28,302 nucleotides of DNA from a virus. Shown piece after piece: positions 13,655-22,372 of the stretch; positions within the stretch are counted from its first letter, which is position 1, and each line of letters starts with the position of its first letter. The notes under the pieces are model-generated. The model was not told where the DNA came from. It saw only the letters and a list, made by a program, of their open reading frames with translations, and made no database searches. Both the position numbers and the translations under genes were made by a program. The stretch lies in the IMG/VR virus record IMGVR_UViG_3300021365_000078, positions 1 through 28,302 of that record; one strand, written 5' to 3'.

Positions 13655-13938
13655 AAATAAAAAAGTTAAACTCAAAAGAGACTGTAAGAAAAAGAAAGCC
13701 ATCAATTTACTATAAAACAGAAATGGTAAAGGTAAAGAATGAAATACTTTGGCGGGCTGTTGAAATGCCAAGTAAGTTGGTAATAAAAGAGTCTTTTTTT
13801 GAAGAAGATATAAAGGAACTTGTCAAGTTTCAAAATAAAAATAAAACATTTGGTATCTTTGGTTTCCCACCGTTCTTTGATTGTAGAGATGAGAATGAAA
13901 GAATATTGGATAGAGGTAAGAGTAGTTATAGTAGATAA
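13651..13938 (+). CDS. Hypothetical basic protein, 95 aa
   Basis: The start overlaps the gp41 stop as ATGA. The first 30 residues are very basic (K-K-L-N-S-K-E-T-V-R-K-R-K). The middle contains I-L-W-R-A-V-E-M-P, and F-G-I-F-G-F-P-P-F-F-D-C precedes a charged tail. It is probably cytoplasmic and may bind nucleic acid, judging only by charge. No known family is recognised. Confidence 0.65.
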   Translation: MKIKKLNSKETVRKRKPSIYYKTEMVKVKNEILWRAVEMPSKLVIKESFFEEDIKELVKFQNKNKTFGIFGFPPFFDCRDENERILDRGKSSYSR

Positions 13939-13946
13939 ATAGCTAC

Positions 13947-15269
13947 ATGGCAGACGTAACAACATTAGCTGAAAGTGCTCAAGCAATATTCTGTGCTTAT
14001 GCAGATTATGTAGGTGAATCTAAAGCACAACAAAAACTTAATATAAAAACCTATCCTACGTTTGATAGTTTTGCAAATAATGAGAGAAAAGATTTAGAAG
14101 CTGCTATGAAAGGCGTTGACGTTGACGCTCCTGCAAAAGAAATCTTTGAATTTTTATCTCAAACTAAAAATGGTTGGTATCAATCTTCTATTACTATTGC
14201 TAAGACATTAGTTAAAGATTTAAAGAATATAGATAAAGATTATAATATTGCAAAGAAAAAAAGAGATTACTTTTACCTACGAGGTAAAGTGGGTGTAATG
14301 AGAGATATACAAGAGTTGTGGTCTATAGCAACTAAATCTAAACCCACACAAGAAGCAAAAAAAAACGTAGGCGGGTTTATAGGTTTCACAGATATTAATA
14401 AATGGAATCCTGCGGACATATATCTAGCAAATAAACAAGGTGAAGAAGGTATATTGAAGGAATTAAAAGAAGCAAAACAAGATCCATTATCTTATAGTTT
14501 TGATTATCTAAATGAAAAAATAAAAGAACTTATGGATAAAGGTGCATTGTTACCATTGTCACTAAAGAAAACTAAAAATAGTGCGAGACTAGTTAAAGTA
14601 AATTTTGTTGCAGCTGCAAAGGATGAAGTGTTAAAATCAGTTATGTTTAAAGGTACAACAGACTGGCAACCATATAGAATGTTAGCGAGAACACCTGAAC
14701 TGTCGTTTGAAAAGTTAAGAGAGGGTGGTGCAAAGACAGTTACAAGAGATATACAAATACAACTTACCGCTGAGGATAAAGAAGGTATAATTAAAATCAG
14801 ACATGATCCATCAGGCAGTAGTGCAAATGGTAGACTTGTAATAGAAATTATTATGAAAGGTGATCCCGCAAAAGGTGGCTCAATCGCTTCAGAGAAAGCA
14901 ATGCACAGCCTATGGTCAACAATAGACAAGAATGCTGCTGATAAATTTTTAAGAGGTTATCAAGTAGGTGGTAGATATGGTGGTAAAGGTGTAAAAGAAT
15001 TTGCTAGATTAAAAACAATGTATTTAAAAGATAAAGAAATATTAAGAAAATCAGTTAACCCTAAAAAAGGCGATAAAAACAAGTACGATCATTATCTTGC
15101 AATTGCAAGTGCTACAAATATCATAAATGAAATTATGCCTATCATTAAAGAATGGTTTAATACTAACAGCAAAGGTCCTAAAAGCAAGGCAAATAAGTTA
15201 GTTAGATTAATGTTTCAGATCGCTTCATCAAGGTCCCCTCTATCATCAAGGTTTGTAATCGCAAAATAG
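13947..15269 (+). CDS. Large uncharacterised phage protein, 440 aa
   Basis: A full-length 440-aa protein with no membrane segment. Recognisable stretches are a helical N-terminal region, the block F-T-D-I-N-K-W-N-P-A-D-I-Y-L (about residues 147-160), and L-P-L-S-L-K-K-T. A later beta-rich part contains I-K-I-R-H-D-P-S-G and a Gly-rich G-G-R-Y-G-G-K-G loop. The W-N-P-A-D motif with nearby L-P-L-S-L-K-K recalls nuclease-like phage proteins, but I cannot demonstrate a catalytic triad. No Shine-Dalgarno is visible before the ATG, which lies 8 nt after the preceding stop. It closes the replication section, before the promoter pair at 15270-15352. Confidence 0.75.
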   Translation: MADVTTLAESAQAIFCAYADYVGESKAQQKLNIKTYPTFDSFANNERKDLEAAMKGVDVDAPAKEIFEFLSQTKNGWYQSSITIAKTLVKDLKNIDKDYNIAKKKRDYFYLRGKVGVMRDIQELWSIATKSKPTQEAKKNVGGFIGFTDINKWNPADIYLANKQGEEGILKELKEAKQDPLSYSFDYLNEKIKELMDKGALLPLSLKKTKNSARLVKVNFVAAAKDEVLKSVMFKGTTDWQPYRMLARTPELSFEKLREGGAKTVTRDIQIQLTAEDKEGIIKIRHDPSGSSANGRLVIEIIMKGDPAKGGSIASEKAMHSLWSTIDKNAADKFLRGYQVGGRYGGKGVKEFARLKTMYLKDKEILRKSVNPKKGDKNKYDHYLAIASATNIINEIMPIIKEWFNTNSKGPKSKANKLVRLMFQIASSRSPLSSRFVIAK

Positions 15270-15277
15270 TATAAATA
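15270..15277 (+). promoter_or_regulatory. T4-type late promoter upstream of the tagged enzyme cassette
   Basis: TATAAATA followed by GTATTG is very close to the extended T4 late consensus. The predicted start near 15284 gives a leader of about 86 nt before the ATG at 15370. A host-type promoter lies 47 nt downstream, so the cassette could be read both early and late. Confidence 0.75.
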
Positions 15278-15323
15278 GTATTGTAAGTAGTGATTTATTA
15301 ATGGAATTAGTGATATTTTTTGC

Positions 15324-15352
15324 TTGACTTTAGGCAAAAATTTTGATATAAT
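15324..15352 (+). promoter_or_regulatory. Extended -10 sigma70 promoter for the enzyme cassette
   Basis: TTGACT (15324-15329), a 17-bp spacer and TGA-TATAAT (TATAAT 15347-15352). Predicted start near 15359, giving a leader of about 11 nt with GTGGAG before the ATG at 15370. Confidence 0.9.
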
Positions 15353-15369
15353 GGATATAGTGGAGAAAT

Positions 15370-16593
15370 ATGTATAGTTTTAAACAATATCTTAATGAGG
15401 CAAAAAATACTCATTTAGAACATTTAGAAGACGAAATTATTAATAACGGATATCAAGGTGGTATCAACGCTATTGAGTTTCTTAAATCAATAAGAAACAT
15501 GCTAGTAGGATCATCACGTAGAAAATTAAATCTATCTGTTAAATGGGATGGTGCACCTGCTGTATTCTGTGGTGTTAATCCTGAAAACGGCAAATTCTTT
15601 GTCGGATCAAAATCTATATTCAACGTAACTCCTAAAATCAATTACACACAATCAGACATTAGAAGAAATCACTCTGGTGGTTTGGTAGATAAATTATCTA
15701 TTTGTTTAAAAGAACTACCAAAACTTGGCATAAGAGGTGTTGTACAAGGCGACTTGTTATTTACACCAAAAGATATTAAAAAGGTATCTATAAGAGGTGA
15801 GGATGCTCTTTCATTTACACCTAATACTATAACTTATGCAGTACCAGAAAATACTGACCTTGCTAAAAAAATTATGAGAGCTAAACTAGGTATCATTTTT
15901 CACACTACTTACAATGGCAGAAAAATGGCTAATTTAAAAGCAAGCTTTGGCGTCAATGTAAATAGTTTTGCAAAGACGCCATCAGTATTTTATGATGACG
16001 CTTCATACAAAGACACCTCAGGTGTTGCTACATTTACAACAACTGAAAGTGACCAATATGATAGTATGTTAAGAATGGCTACGGGATCATTGGGTAAAGG
16101 TAAAAGAATATTAGAACTATTAAGAAGACAGACAAATTTATTATCTGTAGGTGCTAGACTTAAAATATTTTTCAATACAAAAATAAGAGATGGTCAGACT
16201 ATTGCTAATGTTAAAACTCTACAATCTGATTTTAGAAAATACTATGCGTCTGTATTAGATGATGAGATGTCAAGTAAGAAAACAGCAAATGCTAAAAAGA
16301 AATACGAGATGATAAAAAACGATGGTTTAAGATTTATTGATAGTAACGAAAACGATATTTACTTTGCAATCGCAAGTTACGTTACACTACAAAGAGTTAA
16401 GAACCTTTTAATTAGTAAGATGAATCAAATTAAATCTATCGGTACGTTTTTACAAAAAGGTAATGGGTTTGAAGTAACAAATCCTGAAGGTTATGTTGCT
16501 GTAGATAGAATGGGCAACGCAGTAAAATTAGTAGATAGACTAGAGTTTAGTACCGCAAACTTTACTTTAGCAAAAAATTGGATTAAAGGATGA
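15370..16593 (+). CDS. Ligase/nucleotidyltransferase-fold protein (DUF6267-like) with capsid-type tag
   Basis: The 407-aa protein resembles T4-like cyanophage proteins that I recall as DUF6267. It contains V-K-W-D-G-A-P-A-V-F (57-66), matching the K-x-D-G nucleotidyl-lysine motif of ATP-dependent ligases and capping enzymes, with Lys58 the predicted adenylated residue. G-V-V-Q-G-D-L-L-F (123-131) is a plausible motif III. It could join or modify nucleic acid ends, but activity is unproven. The N-terminus M-Y-S-F-K-Q-Y-L-N-E followed by A-K looks like a T4 capsid-targeting sequence with an L-x-E cleavage site. It overlaps the next gene by ATGA and is first in the cassette. Confidence 0.8.
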   Translation: MYSFKQYLNEAKNTHLEHLEDEIINNGYQGGINAIEFLKSIRNMLVGSSRRKLNLSVKWDGAPAVFCGVNPENGKFFVGSKSIFNVTPKINYTQSDIRRNHSGGLVDKLSICLKELPKLGIRGVVQGDLLFTPKDIKKVSIRGEDALSFTPNTITYAVPENTDLAKKIMRAKLGIIFHTTYNGRKMANLKASFGVNVNSFAKTPSVFYDDASYKDTSGVATFTTTESDQYDSMLRMATGSLGKGKRILELLRRQTNLLSVGARLKIFFNTKIRDGQTIANVKTLQSDFRKYYASVLDDEMSSKKTANAKKKYEMIKNDGLRFIDSNENDIYFAIASYVTLQRVKNLLISKMNQIKSIGTFLQKGNGFEVTNPEGYVAVDRMGNAVKLVDRLEFSTANFTLAKNWIKG

Positions 16594-17177
16594 AAAGTTT
16601 TAGAGATTTTATATTTGAAAAATTAGGTAGAATGAGAATCATCATGTTAGGTGGACCTGGGTCAGGTAAATCGACCTATACAGAATACTTAATTAAACAT
16701 TTTAATATTACACACATTTATCCAGGTGGCATGTTAAGAAAAGAAATTGAAAAAGGTACAGAAATAGGACAGATTGCAAAAGATATAGTATCAAAAGGTG
16801 AGTTTGTTCCTAATGAGATAGTATTAGAATTAATTAAAAAGAAAGTAGAACAATCACCACAAGGTTATGTATTAGATGGATGGCCAAGATATATGCAACA
16901 AGTACAAGACATGGAAAAATCAGAAATAGGATATGACTATGCTGTATTTTTAGATGTTAGTACCGAAGAAGTAATGAGAAGATTACTTGCAAGAGGTCGT
17001 GCAGACGATACGGAAGAAATTATAGGTAACAGAATAGAATTATATAAAAAAGAAACAGGTCCTGTAATAGAATATATGAGAAAAAGACCAGGATTTTTAG
17101 AAATAAAAGCAGAGGGTGGTACACCTGAAGATACTGCTAACGAAATTATAAAAAGAATAGAAAATGAAAGTAAATAG
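16590..17177 (+). CDS. Adenylate kinase-like NMP kinase with N-terminal tag
   Basis: The 195-aa protein has the NMP kinase layout. Walker A is G-G-P-G-S-G-K-S-T (21-29), the NMP-binding G-G-M-L-R is at 46-50, D-G-W-P-R at 96-100, and R-G-R-A-D-D-T-E-E at 135-143 supplies the lid arginines and aspartates. The lid is short, as in AK1 and UMP-CMP kinases. It transfers phosphate between ATP and a nucleoside monophosphate (AMP most likely). The first ten residues M-K-S-F-R-D-F-I-F-E precede the kinase fold and are dispensable for it. They match the capsid-targeting pattern, with I-F-E as the cleavage site. The gene is coupled to its neighbours by ATGA and a 14-nt overlap. Confidence 0.88.
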   Translation: MKSFRDFIFEKLGRMRIIMLGGPGSGKSTYTEYLIKHFNITHIYPGGMLRKEIEKGTEIGQIAKDIVSKGEFVPNEIVLELIKKKVEQSPQGYVLDGWPRYMQQVQDMEKSEIGYDYAVFLDVSTEEVMRRLLARGRADDTEEIIGNRIELYKKETGPVIEYMRKRPGFLEIKAEGGTPEDTANEIIKRIENESK

Positions 17178-17850
17178 TTTTATACAACACTTATCTGAAG
17201 GACTTTACGATCCAGGTATATTTAAAGCCTTTTTTCTTGCAGGTGGTCCTGGGTCAGGTAAAACGTTTGTTACATCTAGTGCCTTTGCAGGTAGTGGTTT
17301 GAAATTAGTTAATTCAGACGTTGCATTTGAGAGAGGATTAAAAAAGGCAAACTTATCTTTAAGTATGCCAGACGAAGAAACATATTTTAGAAACATAATA
17401 AGACAAAGAGCAAAGACATTAACTATCACACAATTAGATAAATATGTAGATGGAAGACTTGGTTTAGTTATTGATAGTACCGGTAGAGATTATGATATGA
17501 TTGCCAGACATCATAACATGCTAGAACAAATGGGTTACGATTGTTACATGGTATTTGTGAATACAAGTTTAGAAGTTGCATTGGCAAGAAATGCTAGACG
17601 TGAAAGAACTATACCAGAATACATAACAACAAATAGTTGGAATGGTGTTCAAAGTAATATAGGTAAGTTTCAAAGACTATTTGGTATGAGGAATTTTATT
17701 GTAGTTGATAACAACAAGTCAGATTTAGAATTGACAACGCTCACAATGAATAGAGTAAGTAAAGTAGTAAGAAAATTTATTACAACGCCTGTATCAAACT
17801 ATAGAGCGAAACAATGGATGAAAAAGGAATTAGAGGCTCGTAAAAGATGA
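17164..17850 (+). CDS. P-loop kinase, zeta-toxin / polynucleotide-kinase-like
   Basis: The 228-aa protein has Walker A G-G-P-G-S-G-K-T (27-34), then L-V-N-S-D-V-A-F-E (48-56) where zeta-type and PNK-type kinases bind substrate, and L-V-I-D-S-T-G-R-D (101-109) as a catalytic or Walker-B-like block. An R-R-E-R-T segment near 150 may be a lid. The substrate could be a nucleotide sugar, a nucleic acid 5' end or a small metabolite; sequence does not decide. The N-terminus N-S-F-I-Q-H-L-S-E followed by G-L again looks like a capsid-targeting tag. It overlaps the previous gene by 14 nt and the next by ATGA. Confidence 0.82.
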   Translation: MKVNSFIQHLSEGLYDPGIFKAFFLAGGPGSGKTFVTSSAFAGSGLKLVNSDVAFERGLKKANLSLSMPDEETYFRNIIRQRAKTLTITQLDKYVDGRLGLVIDSTGRDYDMIARHHNMLEQMGYDCYMVFVNTSLEVALARNARRERTIPEYITTNSWNGVQSNIGKFQRLFGMRNFIVVDNNKSDLELTTLTMNRVSKVVRKFITTPVSNYRAKQWMKKELEARKR

Positions 17851-20800
17851 GATTTAAAAAGTTTAACGATATAGAAAATATTAGGCATGCTAAGGTAGAA
17901 GAGCAGCCTATTAAAAACTATACAGGTAATATAAACGAGATAGATTGTCCTACGCCTAGTAAGAACACATCAGCTGCAACTAAAAAAGAAATGGTTGAAA
18001 TGCAAGGTATGTTCAAACAAAGAAATACGGCAATAGAACAATCAGTAAAAAACCACGACGCTAAATCAGAATACGCTATAGAAAAATATCTAAAAGAAAA
18101 TAATTTAGAACTTAATACAAAAGATACAGATAAAATTATTGAAACAGGCGCCGCTATTGCTAAAAAACTAAAGAACAAGTTTGAAAGAGCAAGACCATAT
18201 CAACTTGCAGAATCTATAGGGATGGAGTTTAACAGTATGCCTTTAGAGTCTGATAGTATGAAGACACCAGCATACCCTAGTGGTCACTCTTTACAAAGTA
18301 GATTGATTGGTGAATACTATGCAGAAAAATATCCTGATCATAGAGAAGGCTTGATTGACGCTGCTGATGAATGTGGTATGGGTAGAGTATTTGCAGGTTG
18401 GCATTATCCTTCAGACCACAACGCAAGTGTTAAATTAGCAAAAGAAGTTTATCCTAAAATTAATTTAAAAAGAAAGTCTTTAAAAGAAAGTATAATTGAT
18501 ATACCTAGAAAGACATATGCAAGAGGAGTATTTGATAAAGCAGATACACCTAATCCAGTATTAAAACCATCTGTGAAGAAAATGGCATTAGATGGTATAA
18601 AGACATTTGAAAAATTTGGTAAAGTAGTTAAGTATACCTTAATTGGTTCAATACTTACAAAGCAATATAGAGCTGACGCAGACCTTGACATTAATATCTT
18701 ATTTGATATACCTGGTTCAAAAGCAGAACAAGAAAAGGTACATGATGAGATTAGAGAATATCAAGCAGAAATAAATGGTAAGAATATACCAGGCACAGAG
18801 CATCCTATCAACTACTTTTCCATAATAGATCCTGTAACATTTAATAAGGCAAGGGACATGGCTGATGGTACTTTTGATATCGACTCTAACAAGTGGATTA
18901 AAAAACCAGAACCTGGCACCTTTGAACCCGAAAAATACGTTACGGATTTTCAGAAGCGTGTTTCTGAAATAGATGTTGTTAAAGGTGAACTCGTAAGAGA
19001 CATGATTGATTATGAGGAATTAAAAGATTTGACAAGCTCTGATATTGATAACTTGTCAAGTTTAGTTTCTAAAAAGTTAGCTGAAATTAAAGATTCTATT
19101 AACACTCTAATTGATATAGGTGACAAGACTATTGCAGACCGAAAGGATGCTTTTAGTACAGATATGTCACCAGACGAAATCAGAAAGTTTGGTGTTAAAA
19201 ACCGACTTCCAAAGAATGTGATTTATAAAATGTTAGAAAAGTATCATTATCTCAAATTTTTCAAAAAGTTGAACGAGATTATTGAAGATGGTAAAATATC
19301 ACCAGACGAACTGAAATCGTTATCAAAAATAAAAGAGGCCAAGGGTAGATCAATAGCATTTACCTTTGGCCGATTTAACCCACCTACAATAGGACACGAA
19401 AAACTTATTAACAAAGTGGCTCAACAAAGAACAGATGACTACAGAATTTATTTAAGTAAATCTGAAGACACATCTAAAAACCCATTAAATGCTAGAGTTA
19501 AGTTAGCAACAATGAAACAAATGTTTCCTAGACATGCTAGAAATATAATGCTAAACCCTTCAAACATGATATTAGATATTGCTACTGAACTATACAAAAA
19601 AGGCTATTCTAACGTTACGTTTGTTGCAGGTAGCGATAGAGTAAGAGAATTTGATACTATCTTAAAAAAATATAACGGTGTTAAGAGTCGTCATGGTCTA
19701 TACGACTTTGATGGTATAAGTGTTGCAAGTGCTGGTGAAAGAGATCCAGACGCTGATGGTGCAACAGGTATGAGTGCTAGTAAAATGAGAACAGCCGCAA
19801 AAGATAAAGACTTTAATGCATTTAAAAAAGGTCTACCATCTGGTTTTGCTAACACAAAAAATGCACAAGATTTATTTAAGAATGTAAGAAAAGGAATGAT
19901 GCTAACTGCTTCATACGATATAGAAGAAGGTGCATTAAGATTTAAACCATTTATAACTGCCTCTACAAAAGAGGAGTTAAGTAAGATGACCTTGAGAGAC
20001 AAATATATTTCTGAGCATCTTTATGATGTAGGAGATATAGTTGATGATGTTGAAACAAATGTCACAGGTGTTATCATAAGAAGAGGTACAAACTATGTTA
20101 CCTTAGAAGACGAGGATATGAAATTACACAAATGTTGGTTATACAATATAATGGAATCTCCTGTCTATTCAGTAAAATTAGAGGAAAGATCAATGAAGTT
20201 AAATGAGAATAAAAGAAAGAATCCGTATGACAAAGAAACGGATCAACCTAAAAAATACGTTAAAGGTTTAAGTGATAAAGATAAAAAATCACACGATAGG
20301 CATTTAGAAAAACAAGGTAAAAAGTCTGATAGTGATAAATCTGCTTATGTACAATCTCCAGCTGATAAAAAAGCAAAAACTAAAACAAGTAAACATACAA
20401 AACGTTTCAAACAAATGTATGGCGAGTTAAAGACAAAGAATGAAAGAGAACCTCAACATAGAGGTAACGAATTTAATGACACAGGAATGCCAGAGTCTTA
20501 CGATATAGGACATGACTATGCGAAATATACTTCTTCAATAACACCAGGTGAGAAGCATTATAACAAAAAATATCAAGGCAGTTCTTATAAACCAAGTAAA
20601 CATAGTGATAATTTAATCAATGTTTATGTAAATAAAAAACATATTGGTGTTATACCAAATAATGAAAGTAAATATATGAAACCCATAGATAAAAAGGTTG
20701 AATTAAAAGATATAGAAGAATGGGCAACTAAAGAAGAAACGATTAATAAATATAAAGAAAGATATGGAGAGGAGTGGCAATCTAAAATTGAAGAAACATA

Positions 20801-21290
20801 TAATAAAATGTTTGATAAAGTGATTGACACCAACGCAAATATGCAAGAAGGAAGAATGAAAGACATCGCTATAGACCTTAAATCAAAAGATGAAGGTGGA
20901 TTAGATCCAGAGGAATTTCAAAGAAAGTACAGTAAATCTAAAGCAGAAATGAAAAAAGATTTAGGTGCTTCTGAAGGTTTCAAGTTGTCATTTAAAGATT
21001 TTATGCACGAGGAAGCTGATGATTGGGGTATTTATCCATCACAGATAAACGAAGCAGAGTATCAAGGTAAAACAGTAACTTTAAACAAACCAGTAAGAGG
21101 TGGATCTAAAAAGTTTTACGTTTATACAAAAAACGAAAAAGGTAATGTAGTAAAAGTATCATTTGGTGATCCTAATATGGAAATAAAAAGAGACAATCCT
21201 GCGAGAAGACGAAGCTTCAGAGCAAGACATAATTGTGATAATCCAGGACCTAAATGGAAAGCAAGATATTGGAGTTGCAAAAAATGGTAA
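17847..21290 (+). CDS. 1147-aa multidomain protein: PAP2 phosphatase, Pol-beta NTase, NMNAT-like domain, structural C-terminus
   Basis: Several modules are fused. Residues 100-200 form a PAP2/acid phosphatase site: K-F-E-R-A-R-P (111-117), P-S-G-H-S (144-148) and G-R-V-F-A-G-W-H-Y-P-S-D (179-190). Residues 225-345 resemble a Pol-beta nucleotidyltransferase, with I-G-S (266-268) and A-D-L-D-I-N (278-283). Residues 500-685 form an NMNAT/cytidylyltransferase-like domain with G-R-F-N-P-P-T-I-G-H (508-517) and S-A-S-K-M-R (643-648). A Lys-rich middle and a C-terminal domain (1070-1147) with R-A-R-H-N-C and K-A-R-Y-W-S-C follow. Junctions carry [LIM]-x-E sites, for example at Glu214, 497, 694, 1001, 1055 and 1069, and residues 1047-1055 (L-S-F-K-D-F-M-H-E) copy the capsid tag. 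I infer a polyprotein cut by the prohead protease. Confidence 0.85.
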   Translation: MRFKKFNDIENIRHAKVEEQPIKNYTGNINEIDCPTPSKNTSAATKKEMVEMQGMFKQRNTAIEQSVKNHDAKSEYAIEKYLKENNLELNTKDTDKIIETGAAIAKKLKNKFERARPYQLAESIGMEFNSMPLESDSMKTPAYPSGHSLQSRLIGEYYAEKYPDHREGLIDAADECGMGRVFAGWHYPSDHNASVKLAKEVYPKINLKRKSLKESIIDIPRKTYARGVFDKADTPNPVLKPSVKKMALDGIKTFEKFGKVVKYTLIGSILTKQYRADADLDINILFDIPGSKAEQEKVHDEIREYQAEINGKNIPGTEHPINYFSIIDPVTFNKARDMADGTFDIDSNKWIKKPEPGTFEPEKYVTDFQKRVSEIDVVKGELVRDMIDYEELKDLTSSDIDNLSSLVSKKLAEIKDSINTLIDIGDKTIADRKDAFSTDMSPDEIRKFGVKNRLPKNVIYKMLEKYHYLKFFKKLNEIIEDGKISPDELKSLSKIKEAKGRSIAFTFGRFNPPTIGHEKLINKVAQQRTDDYRIYLSKSEDTSKNPLNARVKLATMKQMFPRHARNIMLNPSNMILDIATELYKKGYSNVTFVAGSDRVREFDTILKKYNGVKSRHGLYDFDGISVASAGERDPDADGATGMSASKMRTAAKDKDFNAFKKGLPSGFANTKNAQDLFKNVRKGMMLTASYDIEEGALRFKPFITASTKEELSKMTLRDKYISEHLYDVGDIVDDVETNVTGVIIRRGTNYVTLEDEDMKLHKCWLYNIMESPVYSVKLEERSMKLNENKRKNPYDKETDQPKKYVKGLSDKDKKSHDRHLEKQGKKSDSDKSAYVQSPADKKAKTKTSKHTKRFKQMYGELKTKNEREPQHRGNEFNDTGMPESYDIGHDYAKYTSSITPGEKHYNKKYQGSSYKPSKHSDNLINVYVNKKHIGVIPNNESKYMKPIDKKVELKDIEEWATKEETINKYKERYGEEWQSKIEETYNKMFDKVIDTNANMQEGRMKDIAIDLKSKDEGGLDPEEFQRKYSKSKAEMKKDLGASEGFKLSFKDFMHEEADDWGIYPSQINEAEYQGKTVTLNKPVRGGSKKFYVYTKNEKGNVVKVSFGDPNMEIKRDNPARRRSFRARHNCDNPGPKWKARYWSCKKW

Positions 21291-22372
21291 GTAAATATAG
21301 AACAAGTTGGACAGAAATCCAAGAACAAATGAACGAGTTTTCACTTGTTTACGTTGCAAGGTGGAGAGGTAAAGATGGCAAAAGATATGGGTCACCTTTC
21401 AAAACAAAAGACTCTGCCGAGAAAAGAGCAAAAGAATTAAAGTCACAAGGTAATACCGAGGTGTCAGTAACACAAGATACACTTAGAGGAAATATTAAGT
21501 GGAAAAAAGATAATCAAGCTGATATAAAAGGAATGCAGAAAGAAAAAATTTCCTCAGATGACGATTATAGAGCAAAGAAAAAGGCGTTACAAGATATTCA
21601 AGTCAGCCCAGCACAATCAGCTATAGTGGGGAAAGATAAGTTACAGATGAGAAAAGATAAGTTAGACAAAGAATATCAGGCTTTTAAATCTGGCATAAAT
21701 GAAGCAATGAGTCCTGTTCAAATCAAAAAATTAAAAGATAGTTGGGCAGATATAAAATTAATGTCACCTGAAAAAGTTAAAACATTAAAAAACTTTTTAG
21801 ACAAATACTCTACAGACACTTTAATGCAACTTGCACAATCAAACATAAATTTTGTATCTAATATGGCAAGAAGTGTTGCAATGAGAAGAAAGACTGCTAC
21901 TCCAAAACACGCAGGTAGTCATAAGACACACAGCGTAAAAGAAGAAACTAAAACTGATAGTCAAAAAGTTGCAGATTTGAGAACTAAACAAATGGTGTTG
22001 CAAACAAAAGCTAGAGATATGGATCCTAATAAAGATGAAACTGATATAAAAATAACAAAAAACAAACTTGACAATATACAGTTAAGAATGGATAAAATTA
22101 AATCTAAAAATGAAGAGGTACATCCTGCAAAAGCATTATTAGAAAAACTAGAAGGTCTTAAAAATAAATCAGAAAAAACAGGTATGCCTTATTCAATATT
22201 AAAGCAAGTTTATAATAGAGGTATGGCTGCATGGAAAGGTGGCCACAGACCAGGAACAACTCCACAACAATGGGCGATGGCTAGAGTAAATAGTTTTGTA
22301 ACTAAATCATCTGGTACATGGAGTGGTGCAGATAAAGATTTAGCAAAAAAAGTAAGAGGGAGTAAAAAATAA
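21284..22372 (+). CDS. Phage structural/internal protein with DUF5824-like C-terminal domain, 362 aa
   Basis: I use the ATG at 21284, which overlaps the previous stop and has GGAG about 10 nt upstream, rather than one 30 nt earlier inside the preceding gene. Residues 21-56 (V-Y-V-A-R-W-R-G-K-D-G-K) form a small basic domain. The middle is Lys-rich and helical. The C-terminal region (about 298-350) with M-P-Y-S-I-L-K-Q-V-Y-N-R-G-M and G-H-R-P-G-T-T-P-Q-Q-W-A-M-A-R-V-N is the conserved marine myophage domain I recall as DUF5824. An I-N-E followed by A at residues 138-141 is a candidate prohead-protease site. Function is unknown; it probably travels with the preceding polyprotein. Confidence 0.75.
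   Translation: MVSKYRTSWTEIQEQMNEFSLVYVARWRGKDGKRYGSPFKTKDSAEKRAKELKSQGNTEVSVTQDTLRGNIKWKKDNQADIKGMQKEKISSDDDYRAKKKALQDIQVSPAQSAIVGKDKLQMRKDKLDKEYQAFKSGINEAMSPVQIKKLKDSWADIKLMSPEKVKTLKNFLDKYSTDTLMQLAQSNINFVSNMARSVAMRRKTATPKHAGSHKTHSVKEETKTDSQKVADLRTKQMVLQTKARDMDPNKDETDIKITKNKLDNIQLRMDKIKSKNEEVHPAKALLEKLEGLKNKSEKTGMPYSILKQVYNRGMAAWKGGHRPGTTPQQWAMARVNSFVTKSSGTWSGADKDLAKKVRGSKK

Noticed and set aside
13934-13941. GATAAATA as a late promoter
   Set aside because: It misses the first T of TATAAATA and lies 5 nt before the ATG at 13947, with no room for a normal leader.
18680-18707. TTGACA with TATACC 16 bp downstream
   Set aside because: Inside the Pol-beta-type domain, no gene start follows, and the -10 is poor.
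19029-19059. TTGACAAG/CTTGTCAA inverted repeat
   Set aside because: It lies in the middle of a coding domain with a 15-nt spacer and no nearby start; most likely chance.
21254-21283. Upstream in-frame start for the 362-aa gene
   Set aside because: The ATG at 21284 has GGAG about 10 nt upstream and a minimal overlap with the preceding stop; the earlier one sits deeper in the other gene.
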